From Bog-473 sp963711065 (GTDB lineage: Bacteria; Actinomycetota; Acidimicrobiia; Acidimicrobiales; RAAP-2), in NCBI GenBank assembly GCA_963711065.1, contig CAVQCO010000002.1:186001-250000 (forward strand): a stretch of DNA of 64,000 bases. Direction: 5' to 3'. Positions 1 to 8,102 of the stretch are shown one piece after another. Below the pieces are notes generated by a model, which did no database searches, was not told where the DNA came from, and worked only from the letters and a program-made list of their open reading frames with translations. How positions within the stretch are numbered: position 1 is the stretch's first letter; each line of letters begins with the position of its first letter. The position numbers were made by a program, and so were the translations under genes.

Positions 1-73
1 GATCCGCCTCGACGCCGGCATCCGGATGCAGCCCAAGTAGTCGTCGCCGCAGCCCGACGGGGGAGGAGTCACC

Positions 74-1183
74 ATGATCGATCCGGAGCTCGCGGCGTTC
101 GTCGACCTGCTCCCCGCCTTCGACCTCAGCGACCTCGCGGCGGCGCGCGACGCCTTCGACGAGATGATCGCCCAGATGCAGATGGAGCTGCCCGAGGCGG
201 AGGCCCTCGAGATCGAGGACCGCCTCGTCCCGGGGTGGGAGGGTGATCCCGACGTGCCGGTGCGGCTGTACCGGCCGCGGTCCGCCGCGGGGCCCACGGC
301 GGCGCCGGGCATCGTGTTCATCCACGGCGGCGGGTTCATGATCGGGAGCGTCGACACGGAGCACATCGGGGCGGTCCTGGTGGCGGCCGACACCGGTGCC
401 GTGGTGGTGTCGGTGGACTACCGCCTCGCCCCCGAGCACCCGTACCCCGCCGCCCTGCACGATTGCGCCGCCGCGTTGTCCTGGCTGCACGACCAGGCCG
501 GCCCGCTGGGCGTCGACCCCGGCCGCGTGGCCGTGGTGGGCGCGAGCGCCGGAGGCGGTCTGGCCGCCGCGGTGGCCCTCCTCGCCCGCGATCTCGGTGG
601 GCCGCCGATCTGCTTCCAGTTGCTCCAGATCCCCGAGCTCGACGACCGGCTGGAGACGCCCTCCATGCAGCGGTTCGTCGACTCCCCGCTGTGGAACCGC
701 CCGCTGGCGGTCCAGAGCTGGGCGGCCTACCTGGGGGACCTGTGGGGGACGCCCGACGTCCCGCCGCTCGCCGCGCCGTCCCGTGCGACCGACCTCAGCG
801 GGTTGCCGCCCGCCTACATCTCGACGGCCGAGAACGACCCCTTGCGCGACGAGGGGATCGCCTACGCGCTCGGCCTGTTGCACGCCGGCGTGTCGGTGGA
901 GCTGCACCAGTTCCCCGGGACGTTCCACGGCTCCGCACTGGTCACGACCGCCGCCGTGTCCCGGCGGGCCCAGCGCGAGGCGGCCCTGGTGCTGCGCCGC
1001 GCGCTCGGGGTCGAGGCGGGCGGGGGAGTCGACCGACAGCTAGCGCGGCTCAGCGCAGCCCCGAGACGAGGACGAAGGCCGGCCCGTTCGTCTGTGCCCC
1101 GCCGCCGCCCCTCGAAAACCCCGGTGGCGGCCCGAACGGGCGCGGCCGGCCTCTCGGCGGCCACGACCGGTCGCCGGGCATGA
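74..1183 (+). CDS. HSL-family (family IV) alpha/beta-hydrolase esterase
   Basis: Esterase of the hormone-sensitive-lipase type, expected to cleave short acyl esters in the cytoplasm. HGGGF at residues 84-88 is the oxyanion-hole motif, GASAGG carries the nucleophile Ser158, and Asp255 and His285 complete the triad. A GGGGAGGAG ribosome site precedes the ATG. The recognisable fold ends near residue 312; the remaining ~57 residues are Arg/Ala-rich and run through a GC-rich hairpin. A one-base shift in the G-run at 1022-1026 would end the protein at the TAG at 1041-1043, about 322 residues, which is the usual family length, so the long tail may reflect an indel. The stop overlaps the next start by ATGA. 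Family call is firm; the C-terminus is doubtful. Confidence 0.88.
   Translation: MIDPELAAFVDLLPAFDLSDLAAARDAFDEMIAQMQMELPEAEALEIEDRLVPGWEGDPDVPVRLYRPRSAAGPTAAPGIVFIHGGGFMIGSVDTEHIGAVLVAADTGAVVVSVDYRLAPEHPYPAALHDCAAALSWLHDQAGPLGVDPGRVAVVGASAGGGLAAAVALLARDLGGPPICFQLLQIPELDDRLETPSMQRFVDSPLWNRPLAVQSWAAYLGDLWGTPDVPPLAAPSRATDLSGLPPAYISTAENDPLRDEGIAYALGLLHAGVSVELHQFPGTFHGSALVTTAAVSRRAQREAALVLRRALGVEAGGGVDRQLARLSAAPRRGRRPARSSVPRRRPSKTPVAARTGAAGLSAATTGRRA
1082..1141 (+). terminator. Nested GC hairpin, terminator-like
   Basis: GCCCGTTCG at 1082-1090 pairs perfectly with CGAACGGGC at 1133-1141, and inside it CCGCCGCC (1102-1109) pairs with GGTGGCGG (1123-1130) around an A-rich loop. It lies within the predicted C-terminal tail of the esterase and has no clear T-run, so terminator activity is only inferred. 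Confidence 0.35.
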
Positions 1184-1941
1184 TGACCCCCGTGCCCGAG
1201 TACGACCAGCTGGCGGACCTCTACGACGAGACGCGCGGCGGCGAGGGGCGGGGTGCGCAGTATGCGGCCGACCTCGCGGCGCGCCTCCCTGCGGGCGAGG
1301 GCCCCGTCCTCGAGGTCGGGGTCGGCACCGGGGTCGTCGCGCTGGGCCTGGCCCGCCGCGGGGTCCCCGTCGTCGGGCTCGACGTCTCGCCGCCGATGCT
1401 GGCGCGGGCGCGGGCGCGTCTGGGCCCCGTGGTCCTGCTCGGCGACGCCATGGAGATGCCGCTGGCCTCGGCGTCGGTGGCCCACGCCGTGTCGGTCTGG
1501 GTGGTCCACGCGGTGGCCGAGCCCGTCCGGCTGTTCGCCGAGATGGCGCGGGTGCTCCGCCCCGGCGGCCGCTACGTCGTGTGCACGGTGCAGCGGCCGG
1601 CGGCCGGCGACGTCATCGGGCAGATCATCGACGGGCTGTGGGCCGCGCTCGATGCCCGGCGCCGGTCGGACGCTCCCCTGCAAGTGACGGCGGAGCACGT
1701 GCTGCGGTGGGCGGCGCCGGCCGGCTTCACCGGCGACGTCCACTCCCTCGACCGCATCTTCCGGACCAGCCCCGCGCAGGAGCTCGACGCCATTGAGCGG
1801 CGGGCGTGGTCCGCGCTGCGGGAGTTGGGTGCCGACGAGGTCGAGCAGGTCACGCGGCCGGCCGTCGAGGCGCTGCGCGCGCTGCCGTCGGGGTATTACC
1901 CGCGGCGGACGACGTCCGAGATGCTGGTCCTGCACCGGTGA
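1180..1941 (+). CDS. Class I SAM-dependent methyltransferase
   Basis: Methyltransferase of the UbiE/type-11 class, 253 residues. Motif I is EVGVGTGVVALGL at residues 45-57; the acidic end of strand 2 (GLDVS) and the later LLGDAMEMP and LRPGGRYVV segments fit the SAM-binding Rossmann fold. The substrate cannot be inferred. The start is ATGATG; its first ATG overlaps the esterase stop by four bases, so the two are probably translationally coupled and co-transcribed. Starting at the second ATG (1183) is equally possible. No DNA- or RNA-methylase motif (such as NPPY) is present. Confidence 0.85.
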   Translation: MMTPVPEYDQLADLYDETRGGEGRGAQYAADLAARLPAGEGPVLEVGVGTGVVALGLARRGVPVVGLDVSPPMLARARARLGPVVLLGDAMEMPLASASVAHAVSVWVVHAVAEPVRLFAEMARVLRPGGRYVVCTVQRPAAGDVIGQIIDGLWAALDARRRSDAPLQVTAEHVLRWAAPAGFTGDVHSLDRIFRTSPAQELDAIERRAWSALRELGADEVEQVTRPAVEALRALPSGYYPRRTTSEMLVLHR

Positions 1942-1959
1942 CCCGGGCCGGGCGTCCGG

Positions 1960-1965
1960 TAGCGT
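1960..1965 (+). promoter_or_regulatory. -10 box TAGCGT for leaderless DUF2461 gene
   Basis: TAGCGT is followed by seven bases and then the GTG at 1973; GGTGAC (1937-1942) lies 17 bases upstream as a weak -35. This spacing puts the transcription start on the start codon. Confidence 0.45.
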
Positions 1966-1972
1966 CGGGCCG

Positions 1973-2617
1973 GTGACGTTCAGGGGCTGGCCCGACCGGG
2001 CGCTCGACTTCTACGACGGGCTCGAGGCGGACAACTCCAAGGCGTACTGGATCGACCACAAGGACGTCTACGAGCGCGACGTGAAGGCCCCCATGGAGGC
2101 GCTGCTCGCCGAGCTGGTGCCCGAGTTCGGCGACACGCGGTTGTTCCGCCCCTACCGCGACACCCGCTTCAGCCGCGACAAGTCCCCCTACAAGACCGCC
2201 ATCGCGGCCATGGTCGGCGACGGCTACGTGCAGCTCTCGGCCGGCGGCCTCATGGCGGGCGCGGGGATGTACCACATGGCGCCCGACCAGCTGGAGCGCT
2301 ACCGCGCCGCGGCGGCGGCCGATCGCTCGGGGCGCGCGCTCGAGTCCGTCGTGGCGGCGCTGCGGAAGGCGCGCCTGGAGGTCACCGCCATGGAGACCCT
2401 GAAGACGGTGCCGCGGGGGTATCCCAAGGACCACCCCCGCGTGGAGCTGCTCCGCCACAAGGGTCTCGTGGCCATGAAGGCGTGGCCGGTGGCGCCCTGG
2501 CTCGGGACCGCGGGGGCGAAGAAGCGGGTCGTCGACGTCCTGCGTGCCGCCGGCCCGCTGCTGGCCTGGCTCGACACGCACGTCGGCCCGGCCGCGGACG
2601 TCCCGGCTACGCCGTGA
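1973..2617 (+). CDS. DUF2461 family protein
   Basis: Protein of 214 residues recognised as DUF2461 (TIGR02453) from the N-terminal FRGWPDRALDFYDGLEADN-like segment, and the conserved block around residues 58-79 (FRPYRDTRFSRDKSPYKT). The molecular function of this family is unknown. GTG at 1973 is chosen because the family begins at this segment and a TAGCGT -10 element sits seven bases upstream, with no Shine-Dalgarno sequence, which suggests a leaderless mRNA. Its 3' end overlaps the convergent dioxygenase gene by 11 bases, so the two transcripts are antisense at their ends. Confidence 0.85.
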   Translation: MTFRGWPDRALDFYDGLEADNSKAYWIDHKDVYERDVKAPMEALLAELVPEFGDTRLFRPYRDTRFSRDKSPYKTAIAAMVGDGYVQLSAGGLMAGAGMYHMAPDQLERYRAAAAADRSGRALESVVAALRKARLEVTAMETLKTVPRGYPKDHPRVELLRHKGLVAMKAWPVAPWLGTAGAKKRVVDVLRAAGPLLAWLDTHVGPAADVPATP

Positions 2618-3386
2618 AGCAGGTCATCGACAGGGACCCGTAGGCGTAGCCGTCGATCAGCACCTCGGGGCGCCGCTGCCCGTCCGCGGCGGCGAGGCCG
2701 GCGAAGTACACGAGCGGGATGAAGTGGTCCGGCGTCGGGACGGCGAGGGCGTAGTCGGGGTGCTGCTCGAGCTCGAGCACGTCGGCGGGGGCCTCGACGA
2801 CGAGGCGGCGGGACTCCTCGTCGAAGCGGTGCGCCCAGTCGAAACCGCTCTCGGGACGGGCCCAGTCGATCAGGCCCAGGTTGTGGACCACGTTCCCGCT
2901 GGCCACGATCAGCACCCCCCGCTCGCGCAGCGGCGCCAGCCTCGTCGCGAGGTCGAGGTGGTAGTCGAGGGGCTGCAGCGCGTTGATGGCGAGCTGGACG
3001 ACCGGGACGTCGGCCTCCGGGTAGACATGCGTCAGGACCGACCAGGTGCCGTGATCGATGCCCCAGCTGTCGTGGTCGAGCCCGACCCAGCGCGGCGCGA
3101 CGACCTCGGCCACCTCGGCGGCCACGTCGGGCGCGCCCGGGCACGGGTACTCCGTCGCGAAGAGCCGGTCGGGGAAGCCGAAGAAGTCGTGGATCGTGCG
3201 CGGCGTCTCCATGGCCGTCACCGCGGAGGCGTTGGTGTACCAGTGCGCGGAGATGGCGAGCACGGCCCGTGGCCGGGGCACCGCCGCACCGAGGGCCGCC
3301 CAGGCCTCGGTGTAGCGGTTCTGCTCCAGCGCGTTCATCGGGCTCCCGTGGCCCACGAAGACGACGGGGAGCGGCGCGGCGGTCAC
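2607..3386 (-). CDS. ygiD: Class III extradiol dioxygenase, YgiD / 4,5-DOPA dioxygenase type
   Basis: Zinc- or iron-dependent LigB-like dioxygenase, 259 residues, resembling E. coli YgiD and plant DOPA 4,5-dioxygenases that open catechol rings. Likely metal ligands are His13 in GHGSP, His48 in SAHWYT and His221 in DHFIP; His168 in GNVVHNLG is the likely acid-base residue and IDHGTW (110-115) is typical of the family. The natural substrate is unknown. The GTG start is preceded at six bases by TAGGGT (complement of 3393-3398), again a leaderless arrangement. It is monocistronic and convergent with the DUF2461 gene. Confidence 0.88.
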   Translation of the reverse strand: MTAAPLPVVFVGHGSPMNALEQNRYTEAWAALGAAVPRPRAVLAISAHWYTNASAVTAMETPRTIHDFFGFPDRLFATEYPCPGAPDVAAEVAEVVAPRWVGLDHDSWGIDHGTWSVLTHVYPEADVPVVQLAINALQPLDYHLDLATRLAPLRERGVLIVASGNVVHNLGLIDWARPESGFDWAHRFDEESRRLVVEAPADVLELEQHPDYALAVPTPDHFIPLVYFAGLAAADGQRRPEVLIDGYAYGSLSMTCFTA

Positions 3387-3392
3387 GCCACG

Positions 3393-3398
3393 ACCCTA
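3393..3398 (-). promoter_or_regulatory. -10 box TAGGGT for leaderless dioxygenase gene
   Basis: On the minus strand TAGGGT stands six bases before the GTG start at 3386, with no ribosome site between, so transcription probably begins at the start codon. Confidence 0.45.
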
Positions 3399-3446
3399 AC
3401 CACCGGCGGCCACCGGTCCTCCCGCCGCGTCAGGCGCGGCGGGGCT

Positions 3447-4004
3447 TCACGGGTTGGCGGCGTCGACCGCCTTGACCAGCTGCAGGTACTGGGTTGCCGC
3501 CTGGTTGAAGTCGCGCTCCGCCTGGTTCAGGGTGCTCGTGCTCTGCCGGTCGATGCCCGCGACGCACGCCTGGGCGCCCTGCCGCAGGTCGCCCAGGATG
3601 GAGGACCAGGGCGCCTCGAGAGAGCCCATGGGCATGGGCGGGTTGGCCCGCGCGGTGCGCACGTCGGCGGCGAGACGGACGCAGCCGCCCCGAACGGATG
3701 CCGTCGAGGTCCCGCTGTTCACCGCGGCCATGTCGTGGGACACGGCGATGTAGTTGGCGCCGTAGCTCGCCATCCATTGCGCCATCCCACCCGAACCGTC
3801 GCCGTTGTCGAGGGACTTCGCGATCAGCGTCCCGCCGATCGTTCCGGCCAGGACGGCGACGAACGTCAGCAGCAGCCTCTTGGGTGTGAGCCGCGGCTTC
3901 AACGGCGCGGGCGGCGGGGGAACGACCGGGGGCGGCATGGCCGGGAGGTCCGGGGCCGCGCTCGGCTCGTCCGGTGCCGTGGTGCCTTCGTCGAGGTGCG
4001 TCAC
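3447..4004 (-). CDS. Membrane-anchored protein with proline-rich N-terminus
   Basis: Unrecognised protein of 185 residues. Residues 1-40 are cytoplasmic and Pro-rich, residues 42-63 form one hydrophobic helix, and about 120 residues follow, probably outside the membrane. The outer part contains two cysteines (in GGCVRL and QACVAG) that could pair, and helical segments. A GGGAGG ribosome site five bases before GTG supports this start. No enzyme motif is visible. Proteins with this layout (short Pro-rich tail, one helix, small extracellular helical domain) are common in actinobacteria, with no known role. Monocistronic. Confidence 0.7.
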   Translation of the reverse strand: MTHLDEGTTAPDEPSAAPDLPAMPPPVVPPPPAPLKPRLTPKRLLLTFVAVLAGTIGGTLIAKSLDNGDGSGGMAQWMASYGANYIAVSHDMAAVNSGTSTASVRGGCVRLAADVRTARANPPMPMGSLEAPWSSILGDLRQGAQACVAGIDRQSTSTLNQAERDFNQAATQYLQLVKAVDAANP

Positions 4005-4153
4005 GTCTGCCTCCCTTCCCCTGCGCCGTACCGGGCTGCATGCCGGGGCGTCTCCGTCCGCACGCTACGGAGGCGCGGTAAGGGGGCGGTAAGGCGGTGA
4101 CGGGCAACCGGACCGGAACACCGCACGTGCACGGGGACCCTCGCGGGCCTCCC

Positions 4154-5134
4154 TCACGCAGCGGCCGGGCGCACCTCCGTGGCCTCGTCCGCGCTCGAGA
4201 GCGCCTTCCACAGCGCCCAGTAGCTCTTGTACGTGATGGCGGGGGTGATGTACCCGGCCCGCTCGAGCTCGGCGTGGTAGGCGGGGAGGTTGCGCCAGGG
4301 CACGCCCATGTCGACGTGGTGGGCGAGATGCCACCCGGTGTTGTACGGCACGATGAAGAAGCGCGCCAGCAGCGACTGCCGCACGTTGTGCGTCGTGGCG
4401 CGCCGGTCCGGGCTGCGCTCCATGCCGCCGTGCTCCGCGATGGAGCGCAGGCGGTTGATGACGCGCCACTCCGTCATCCAGGGCAGCCACCACAGGAGCG
4501 GGTAGATCCACCAGCGCCCGGTGGCGGCCCACAGCACGGCCCACAGGACGGCCTGGACCGCGAAGATCGACAAGCCGATGGGCCGGAACGGCTTGGTGCG
4601 GGTGTTCTTGACCAGCGGCACGAAGTTCTTCCACCCGCTGATGCCCACCGCGTCGCGCCAGAGGCGGCGCGCCAGCGCACGGCGCGTGCAGGGGTAGGGC
4701 CCGTAGAACGCGAGGTCGGGCTCGTCCGGACCGAACTCGTCCTTGTGGTGGGCGAAGTGCACCCGGCGGTAGAGCTGCACCGGCGTGAACACGGGATAGG
4801 CCACGATCCACTTGCCGACCCAGTCGTTCCACCGCTTGTTGGTGAAGAGGAGCTTGTGCGCCGCCTCGTGCATGAGGATGGCGAAGCGGGCGTACATCGG
4901 GCCCATCAGGACGAAGGCGACCAGGTAGGCCCACCAGGTCCCGAGCCAGACGGCGCCGCCGATGATGAGGGCCACCCAGAACCAGACCACGGCGACCGAG
5001 AGCGCGTTGCGCAGGTTGTCGATGCGGCGCAGGTCGGAACGCAGCGCCGGGACCGCCATCCCGTTGGCCAGCAGCCGGTCGCTGGGGAGGACGTCGGGCC
5101 GGTCGGTGGTGTCGGGCACCATGGTGCTGGCCAT
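4154..5134 (-). CDS. Membrane fatty acid desaturase
   Basis: Di-iron desaturase or hydroxylase of 326 residues, expected in the cytoplasmic membrane and acting on fatty acyl or related lipid chains. The three histidine boxes are HEAAH (89-93), HFAHH (126-130) and HLAHH (269-273), lying between hydrophobic segments at about 45-85 and 185-222. Upstream, TTGCGT, 17 bases and TAATAT end six bases before this ATG, so the mRNA is probably leaderless. That promoter lies inside a 40-bp dyad shared with the divergent PaaX-like gene, suggesting repression by that protein. Regiospecificity cannot be told. Confidence 0.9.
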   Translation of the reverse strand: MASTMVPDTTDRPDVLPSDRLLANGMAVPALRSDLRRIDNLRNALSVAVVWFWVALIIGGAVWLGTWWAYLVAFVLMGPMYARFAILMHEAAHKLLFTNKRWNDWVGKWIVAYPVFTPVQLYRRVHFAHHKDEFGPDEPDLAFYGPYPCTRRALARRLWRDAVGISGWKNFVPLVKNTRTKPFRPIGLSIFAVQAVLWAVLWAATGRWWIYPLLWWLPWMTEWRVINRLRSIAEHGGMERSPDRRATTHNVRQSLLARFFIVPYNTGWHLAHHVDMGVPWRNLPAYHAELERAGYITPAITYKSYWALWKALSSADEATEVRPAAA

Positions 5135-5140
5135 GGCCCT

Positions 5141-5180
5141 ATATTACGATTATTCGTCAAATGACGCAAGTGAGTAATAT
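5141..5180. promoter_or_regulatory. 40-bp dyad operator with back-to-back overlapping promoters
   Basis: ATATTAC (5141-5147) mirrors GTAATAT (5174-5180) and CGTCA (5155-5159) mirrors TGACG (5162-5166) about one axis between 5160 and 5161. The minus strand carries TTGCGT (5169-5164), 17 bases, TAATAT (5146-5141) for the desaturase; the mirrored TAATAT (5175-5180) faces the regulator gene. A dimeric repressor bound here would block both promoters. Confidence 0.7.
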
Positions 5181-5934
5181 CCCCGTGACCGCGGGGCCGG
5201 CGCCCCCGCTCACGGCCCGGTCCGTGCTGGCGAGCGCCCTGCTGGGCATGGACCCGCCCGAGCTGCCCGTGGCCCAGCTCGTGCGGCTCACCGGCCTGTT
5301 CGGGATCAGCGAGAACCGGGCGCGGGTCGCGCTCAGCCGGATGGTCACGGCCGGCGAGGCGACCACCGACGGCTCGGGCACCTACCGGCTCACGGGGCAC
5401 CTGGCGGCGCGCCAGTCACGTCAGTCGGCGAGCCGCTCGGGCGCCACCGCTCCCTACGACGGCCGGTGGTGGCTGGCCGTGGTGACGACGAGCGGCAGCA
5501 CGGCCGAGGTCCGGGGCGGCCGCCGTCGTGCCCTGGCCTACGCCCGGCTCTCCGAGCTGCGCGAGGGCGTCTGGATGCGGCCGGCCAACGTCGCCGTCCT
5601 GCTCCCCGACTCCCTGGACGCGGACGTCGAGCTCATGACGGCGTGGCCCGGTGACGCCGGCCTGCTGGCGGCGCGGCTGTGGGACCTGGCGGGGTGGTCG
5701 GACCGGGCCCGCGTGCTGCTCGCGGCCCTCGGCGCGCTGGCACCCGACCGGCCCGAGGCGTTGGCGCCCGGCTTCGAGCTCTCGGCCGCCGTGCTGCGGC
5801 ACCTGCAGGCGGACCCGCTGCTGCCCGACGAGCTGCTGCCGGGCGGCTGGCCCGGCGCCGAGCTGCGCGCGGCCTACGACGGGTGGGACGCGCGCTACCG
5901 CACGACGCTGCGCCGGTGGAGCCGGGCGACCTGA
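5161..5934 (+). CDS. PaaX-like transcriptional regulator
   Basis: Regulator of the PaaX family (phenylacetate-type repressors), 257 residues. A winged-helix N-terminal region (about 15-85; LTGLFGISENRARVALSRM holds the recognition helix) is followed by the PaaX middle and C-terminal domains (DGRWWLAVV; the Arg/Trp-rich end with WDARYR). The effector is unknown; phenylacetyl-CoA is only the case of the founding member. The ATG at 5161 lies in the centre of the operator dyad. An in-frame GTG at 5185 just after the TAATAT box would give 249 residues and is a serious alternative start. Position and dyad suggest autoregulation and control of the desaturase. Confidence 0.85.
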   Translation: MTQVSNIPVTAGPAPPLTARSVLASALLGMDPPELPVAQLVRLTGLFGISENRARVALSRMVTAGEATTDGSGTYRLTGHLAARQSRQSASRSGATAPYDGRWWLAVVTTSGSTAEVRGGRRRALAYARLSELREGVWMRPANVAVLLPDSLDADVELMTAWPGDAGLLAARLWDLAGWSDRARVLLAALGALAPDRPEALAPGFELSAAVLRHLQADPLLPDELLPGGWPGAELRAAYDGWDARYRTTLRRWSRAT

Positions 5935-5947
5935 GTGGGGCGGTCGC

Positions 5948-5953
5948 TAACGT
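5948..5953 (+). promoter_or_regulatory. -10 box TAACGT for leaderless SRPBCC gene
   Basis: TAACGT is followed by exactly six bases and then ATG at 5960, without any ribosome site, matching the leaderless pattern of neighbouring genes. Confidence 0.45.
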
Positions 5954-5959
5954 GACGGC

Positions 5960-6394
5960 ATGCCGGACATCTGCCAGGCCCTGACCATTGACGCGCCGCC
6001 CGAGGCGGTGTTCGACGCCATCAACAGCGCGGAGGGCAACCGCGCCTTTTGGACCGACCAGACCGAGTACGAGCCGAGGGAGGGAACGGTTGCCGTCTTC
6101 TCCTTCGGGCCCAACGCCGAGACGCAGTTCCGCTTCGAGGTCGCGGCGCTCGACCGGCCACGCTCGCTGACCTGGAAGTGCGTCGGGGGGCCGCCCGAGT
6201 GGCAGCCCACGTCGATCGTCTGGACGCTCACCCCTGGCGCCGGGGGTGGGACCGACGTCCGCTTCGAGCATCGGGGGTGGGCGTCCGCCGACGGCGAGCT
6301 GGCGGCCTGCACGTACACCTGGGGGCGGATCCTCTTCGCCCTCGACGAGTACGTGCGGACGGGTTCGGCCACCCCGCCGTTCAGCGTCTATTAG
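5960..6394 (+). CDS. SRPBCC / AHSA1-like domain protein
   Basis: Single START-like (SRPBCC) domain of 144 residues. The opening IDAPPEAVFDAINSAEG is the typical first strand and helix, and the central LTWKC and WTLTPGAGGGTDVRFEHRGW strands fit the AHSA1/polyketide-cyclase-like group. These domains bind hydrophobic ligands in a helix-grip cavity; neither ligand nor reaction can be inferred. The gene starts 25 bases after the PaaX-like gene but appears to have its own -10 box (TAACGT) six bases before ATG. Confidence 0.82.
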   Translation: MPDICQALTIDAPPEAVFDAINSAEGNRAFWTDQTEYEPREGTVAVFSFGPNAETQFRFEVAALDRPRSLTWKCVGGPPEWQPTSIVWTLTPGAGGGTDVRFEHRGWASADGELAACTYTWGRILFALDEYVRTGSATPPFSVY

Positions 6395-6448
6395 CGGCGT
6401 CCGGGACACGGCGCCGGATGGCGCCGGCACCGTGCCCCGGGACCATGC

Positions 6449-7639
6449 TCAGTGCAGGAGCTGGAGGGAGTTGTTGCCGTCGTCGACGAAGAGCACGCCG
6501 TGCCCACCGGGCGCGACCGTCAATCCGAAGAGGTCGCCCCCGCTGTCGGCGGGGTCGAACTGCACTCCGGTGAACTGGAACCCGTGCGGTGTCACCTCGA
6601 CCCCGTTGCCGTTGCCGCCGTTCACGGTGAGCAGGTCACCGTTGGGGGCCAGCGTCAGGCCGAGCGGGCCCGTCAGCTGGTCCCCCTCCGTCACCGTGAC
6701 GCCCCCGCCGCCCGCCGGGAAGAACCGGAAGGCGGCGAAGGGGATGGCGGCGATCCGGCTGTTCACGGTGTCCGCCACGTAGAGGGTGCCGTTGGGCCCG
6801 AGGGCCACGCCGGTCGGACCGATCACGAGCGCCGTGGCGTCGAGCTCCTCGGCGAACCCGGTCCCGATCGTCCGGGAGGCGACGAGGACGGGCGCCCGGC
6901 CGGGCGGCATCACGACGCTCAGGCGCAGGACGGTGCCCTGGTCGACGGGGCTGTCGTTGGCGGCGCCGGAGAGGCCGTTGAGCACGTTCGTCACGAACAG
7001 GTCGGCGAAGCCTCCGTACTGCGCCACCGTCATGTCCCACGGCCCGTTGATGCCGCCGCCGGACCACGTCTCGACCGGGTGTCCCTCGTTGTTGACGACG
7101 ATCAGGCAGCCGGCCTCGGGGGAGCCGTGCCCGGCGTCGGTGACCGGGAGGCTGCCGACCACGACGTAGCCGTCGTTCAGCACGGCGAGCGCCGTGGTGA
7201 GGCCGACGCCCCCGGGGCAGGCCCCGTGCAGGCCGCCGGCGTCGAGCCGGGCGAACTGGCTGACGGCGCCAGCCGGCGAGATCTCCATGACGGTGCTCCC
7301 CGTGCCCTGCAGGTTGGAGCTGGCGTTGAAGTTGCTCACCAGGGTGTCCCCGCGGACGAGATCACCGCTGTTGAAGGGGACGTTGGCGATGCCGTAGGGG
7401 TTGAGGTCCCCGTTGACCGGGATCGTCGAGGCGACCTGGGTCACCGTGGAGAAGTGGGAGAGGAACGGGGGTGGGGCCGCGCCGGCGGGCGCCGCGGTCA
7501 CGGCCGACGCCACCAGTGCGACCGCGGCGGCTGCGCCGGCGCCGAGGACGCGGAGTGCCCTCGGAGCCGGTGCCGGTCGGCACCGGCGGACGGCCGCAGC
7601 CACCTGGTCTCGGATGGTTCGCGTGGATTGTCCCGGCAT
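6449..7639 (-). CDS. Secreted NHL/beta-propeller-like protein
   Basis: Protein of 396 residues. An arginine-rich start and hydrophobic stretch (about 28-54, ending APAGAA) form a Sec signal peptide. The mature part has repeated blocks such as PTGVALGPNGTLYVADTVNSRIAAI and LTLAPNGDLLTVNGGNGNGVEV, which are characteristic of NHL/SMP-30 six-bladed beta-propellers. No catalytic motif is evident; it could bind ligands or other envelope components. The ATG at 7639 is chosen because it opens the signal peptide and follows GGGAAGGGAG; a longer frame upstream lacks these. Convergent with the SRPBCC gene. Confidence 0.78.
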   Translation of the reverse strand: MPGQSTRTIRDQVAAAVRRCRPAPAPRALRVLGAGAAAAVALVASAVTAAPAGAAPPPFLSHFSTVTQVASTIPVNGDLNPYGIANVPFNSGDLVRGDTLVSNFNASSNLQGTGSTVMEISPAGAVSQFARLDAGGLHGACPGGVGLTTALAVLNDGYVVVGSLPVTDAGHGSPEAGCLIVVNNEGHPVETWSGGGINGPWDMTVAQYGGFADLFVTNVLNGLSGAANDSPVDQGTVLRLSVVMPPGRAPVLVASRTIGTGFAEELDATALVIGPTGVALGPNGTLYVADTVNSRIAAIPFAAFRFFPAGGGGVTVTEGDQLTGPLGLTLAPNGDLLTVNGGNGNGVEVTPHGFQFTGVQFDPADSGGDLFGLTVAPGGHGVLFVDDGNNSLQLLH

Positions 7640-7737
7640 GGCGAATCGCTCCCTTCCCGTACGCGCCCGTTGGCGTTCAACGAACCGCCCCCTCCCCGAG
7701 AAGTACGAAGGAAGCGGTCGGCCGGATTGGGCTCGGG

Positions 7738-7743
7738 TAACGT
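7738..7743 (+). promoter_or_regulatory. -10 box TAACGT for VOC gene
   Basis: TAACGT stands eight bases before the ATG at 7752, without a ribosome site; close to the leaderless arrangement of nearby genes. Confidence 0.35.
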
Positions 7744-7751
7744 CGCTGGCC

Positions 7752-8102
7752 ATGGACGTCGAGGTCGCCTTCGTCGCGGTGCCGGTGTCCGACCTCGACA
7801 CCGGCCGCGACTTCTTCGAGCGGCTGCTGGGGCGCCCCGTCGACATCGTCCCCAACGAGCACGAGGTCATGTGGCGGCTCGCCGATGCTGCGTGGCTCTA
7901 CGTCGTCGTCGACACCGCCCGGGCCGGGCACGGCCTGGCGGCGCTTTCGGTCGGTGACCTCGACGCCACCCTGGCCGGGTTGGACGCCCGCGGCATCCGG
8001 CCCACGTCCGTCGAGGCCGTCGGGGACGCCGCCCGCAAGGCGACCGTGCGGGATCCCGACGGGAACACCGTGGCCGTCATTCAGGTGGCCGCTCGGGGCT
8101 GA
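7752..8102 (+). CDS. VOC / glyoxalase-like protein
   Basis: Small protein of 116 residues with one vicinal-oxygen-chelate unit: VPVSDLDTGRDFFERLLGRPV opens the first beta-alpha-beta module and ATVRDPDGNTVAVIQV is the typical last strand. One unit per chain implies a dimer. Potential metal ligands are poorly preserved, so an enzyme role is uncertain; binding or resistance functions are also known in this superfamily. Starts with the only in-frame ATG near the domain start. Its 3' end overlaps the convergent methyltransferase gene by 22 bases. Confidence 0.8.
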   Translation: MDVEVAFVAVPVSDLDTGRDFFERLLGRPVDIVPNEHEVMWRLADAAWLYVVVDTARAGHGLAALSVGDLDATLAGLDARGIRPTSVEAVGDAARKATVRDPDGNTVAVIQVAARG

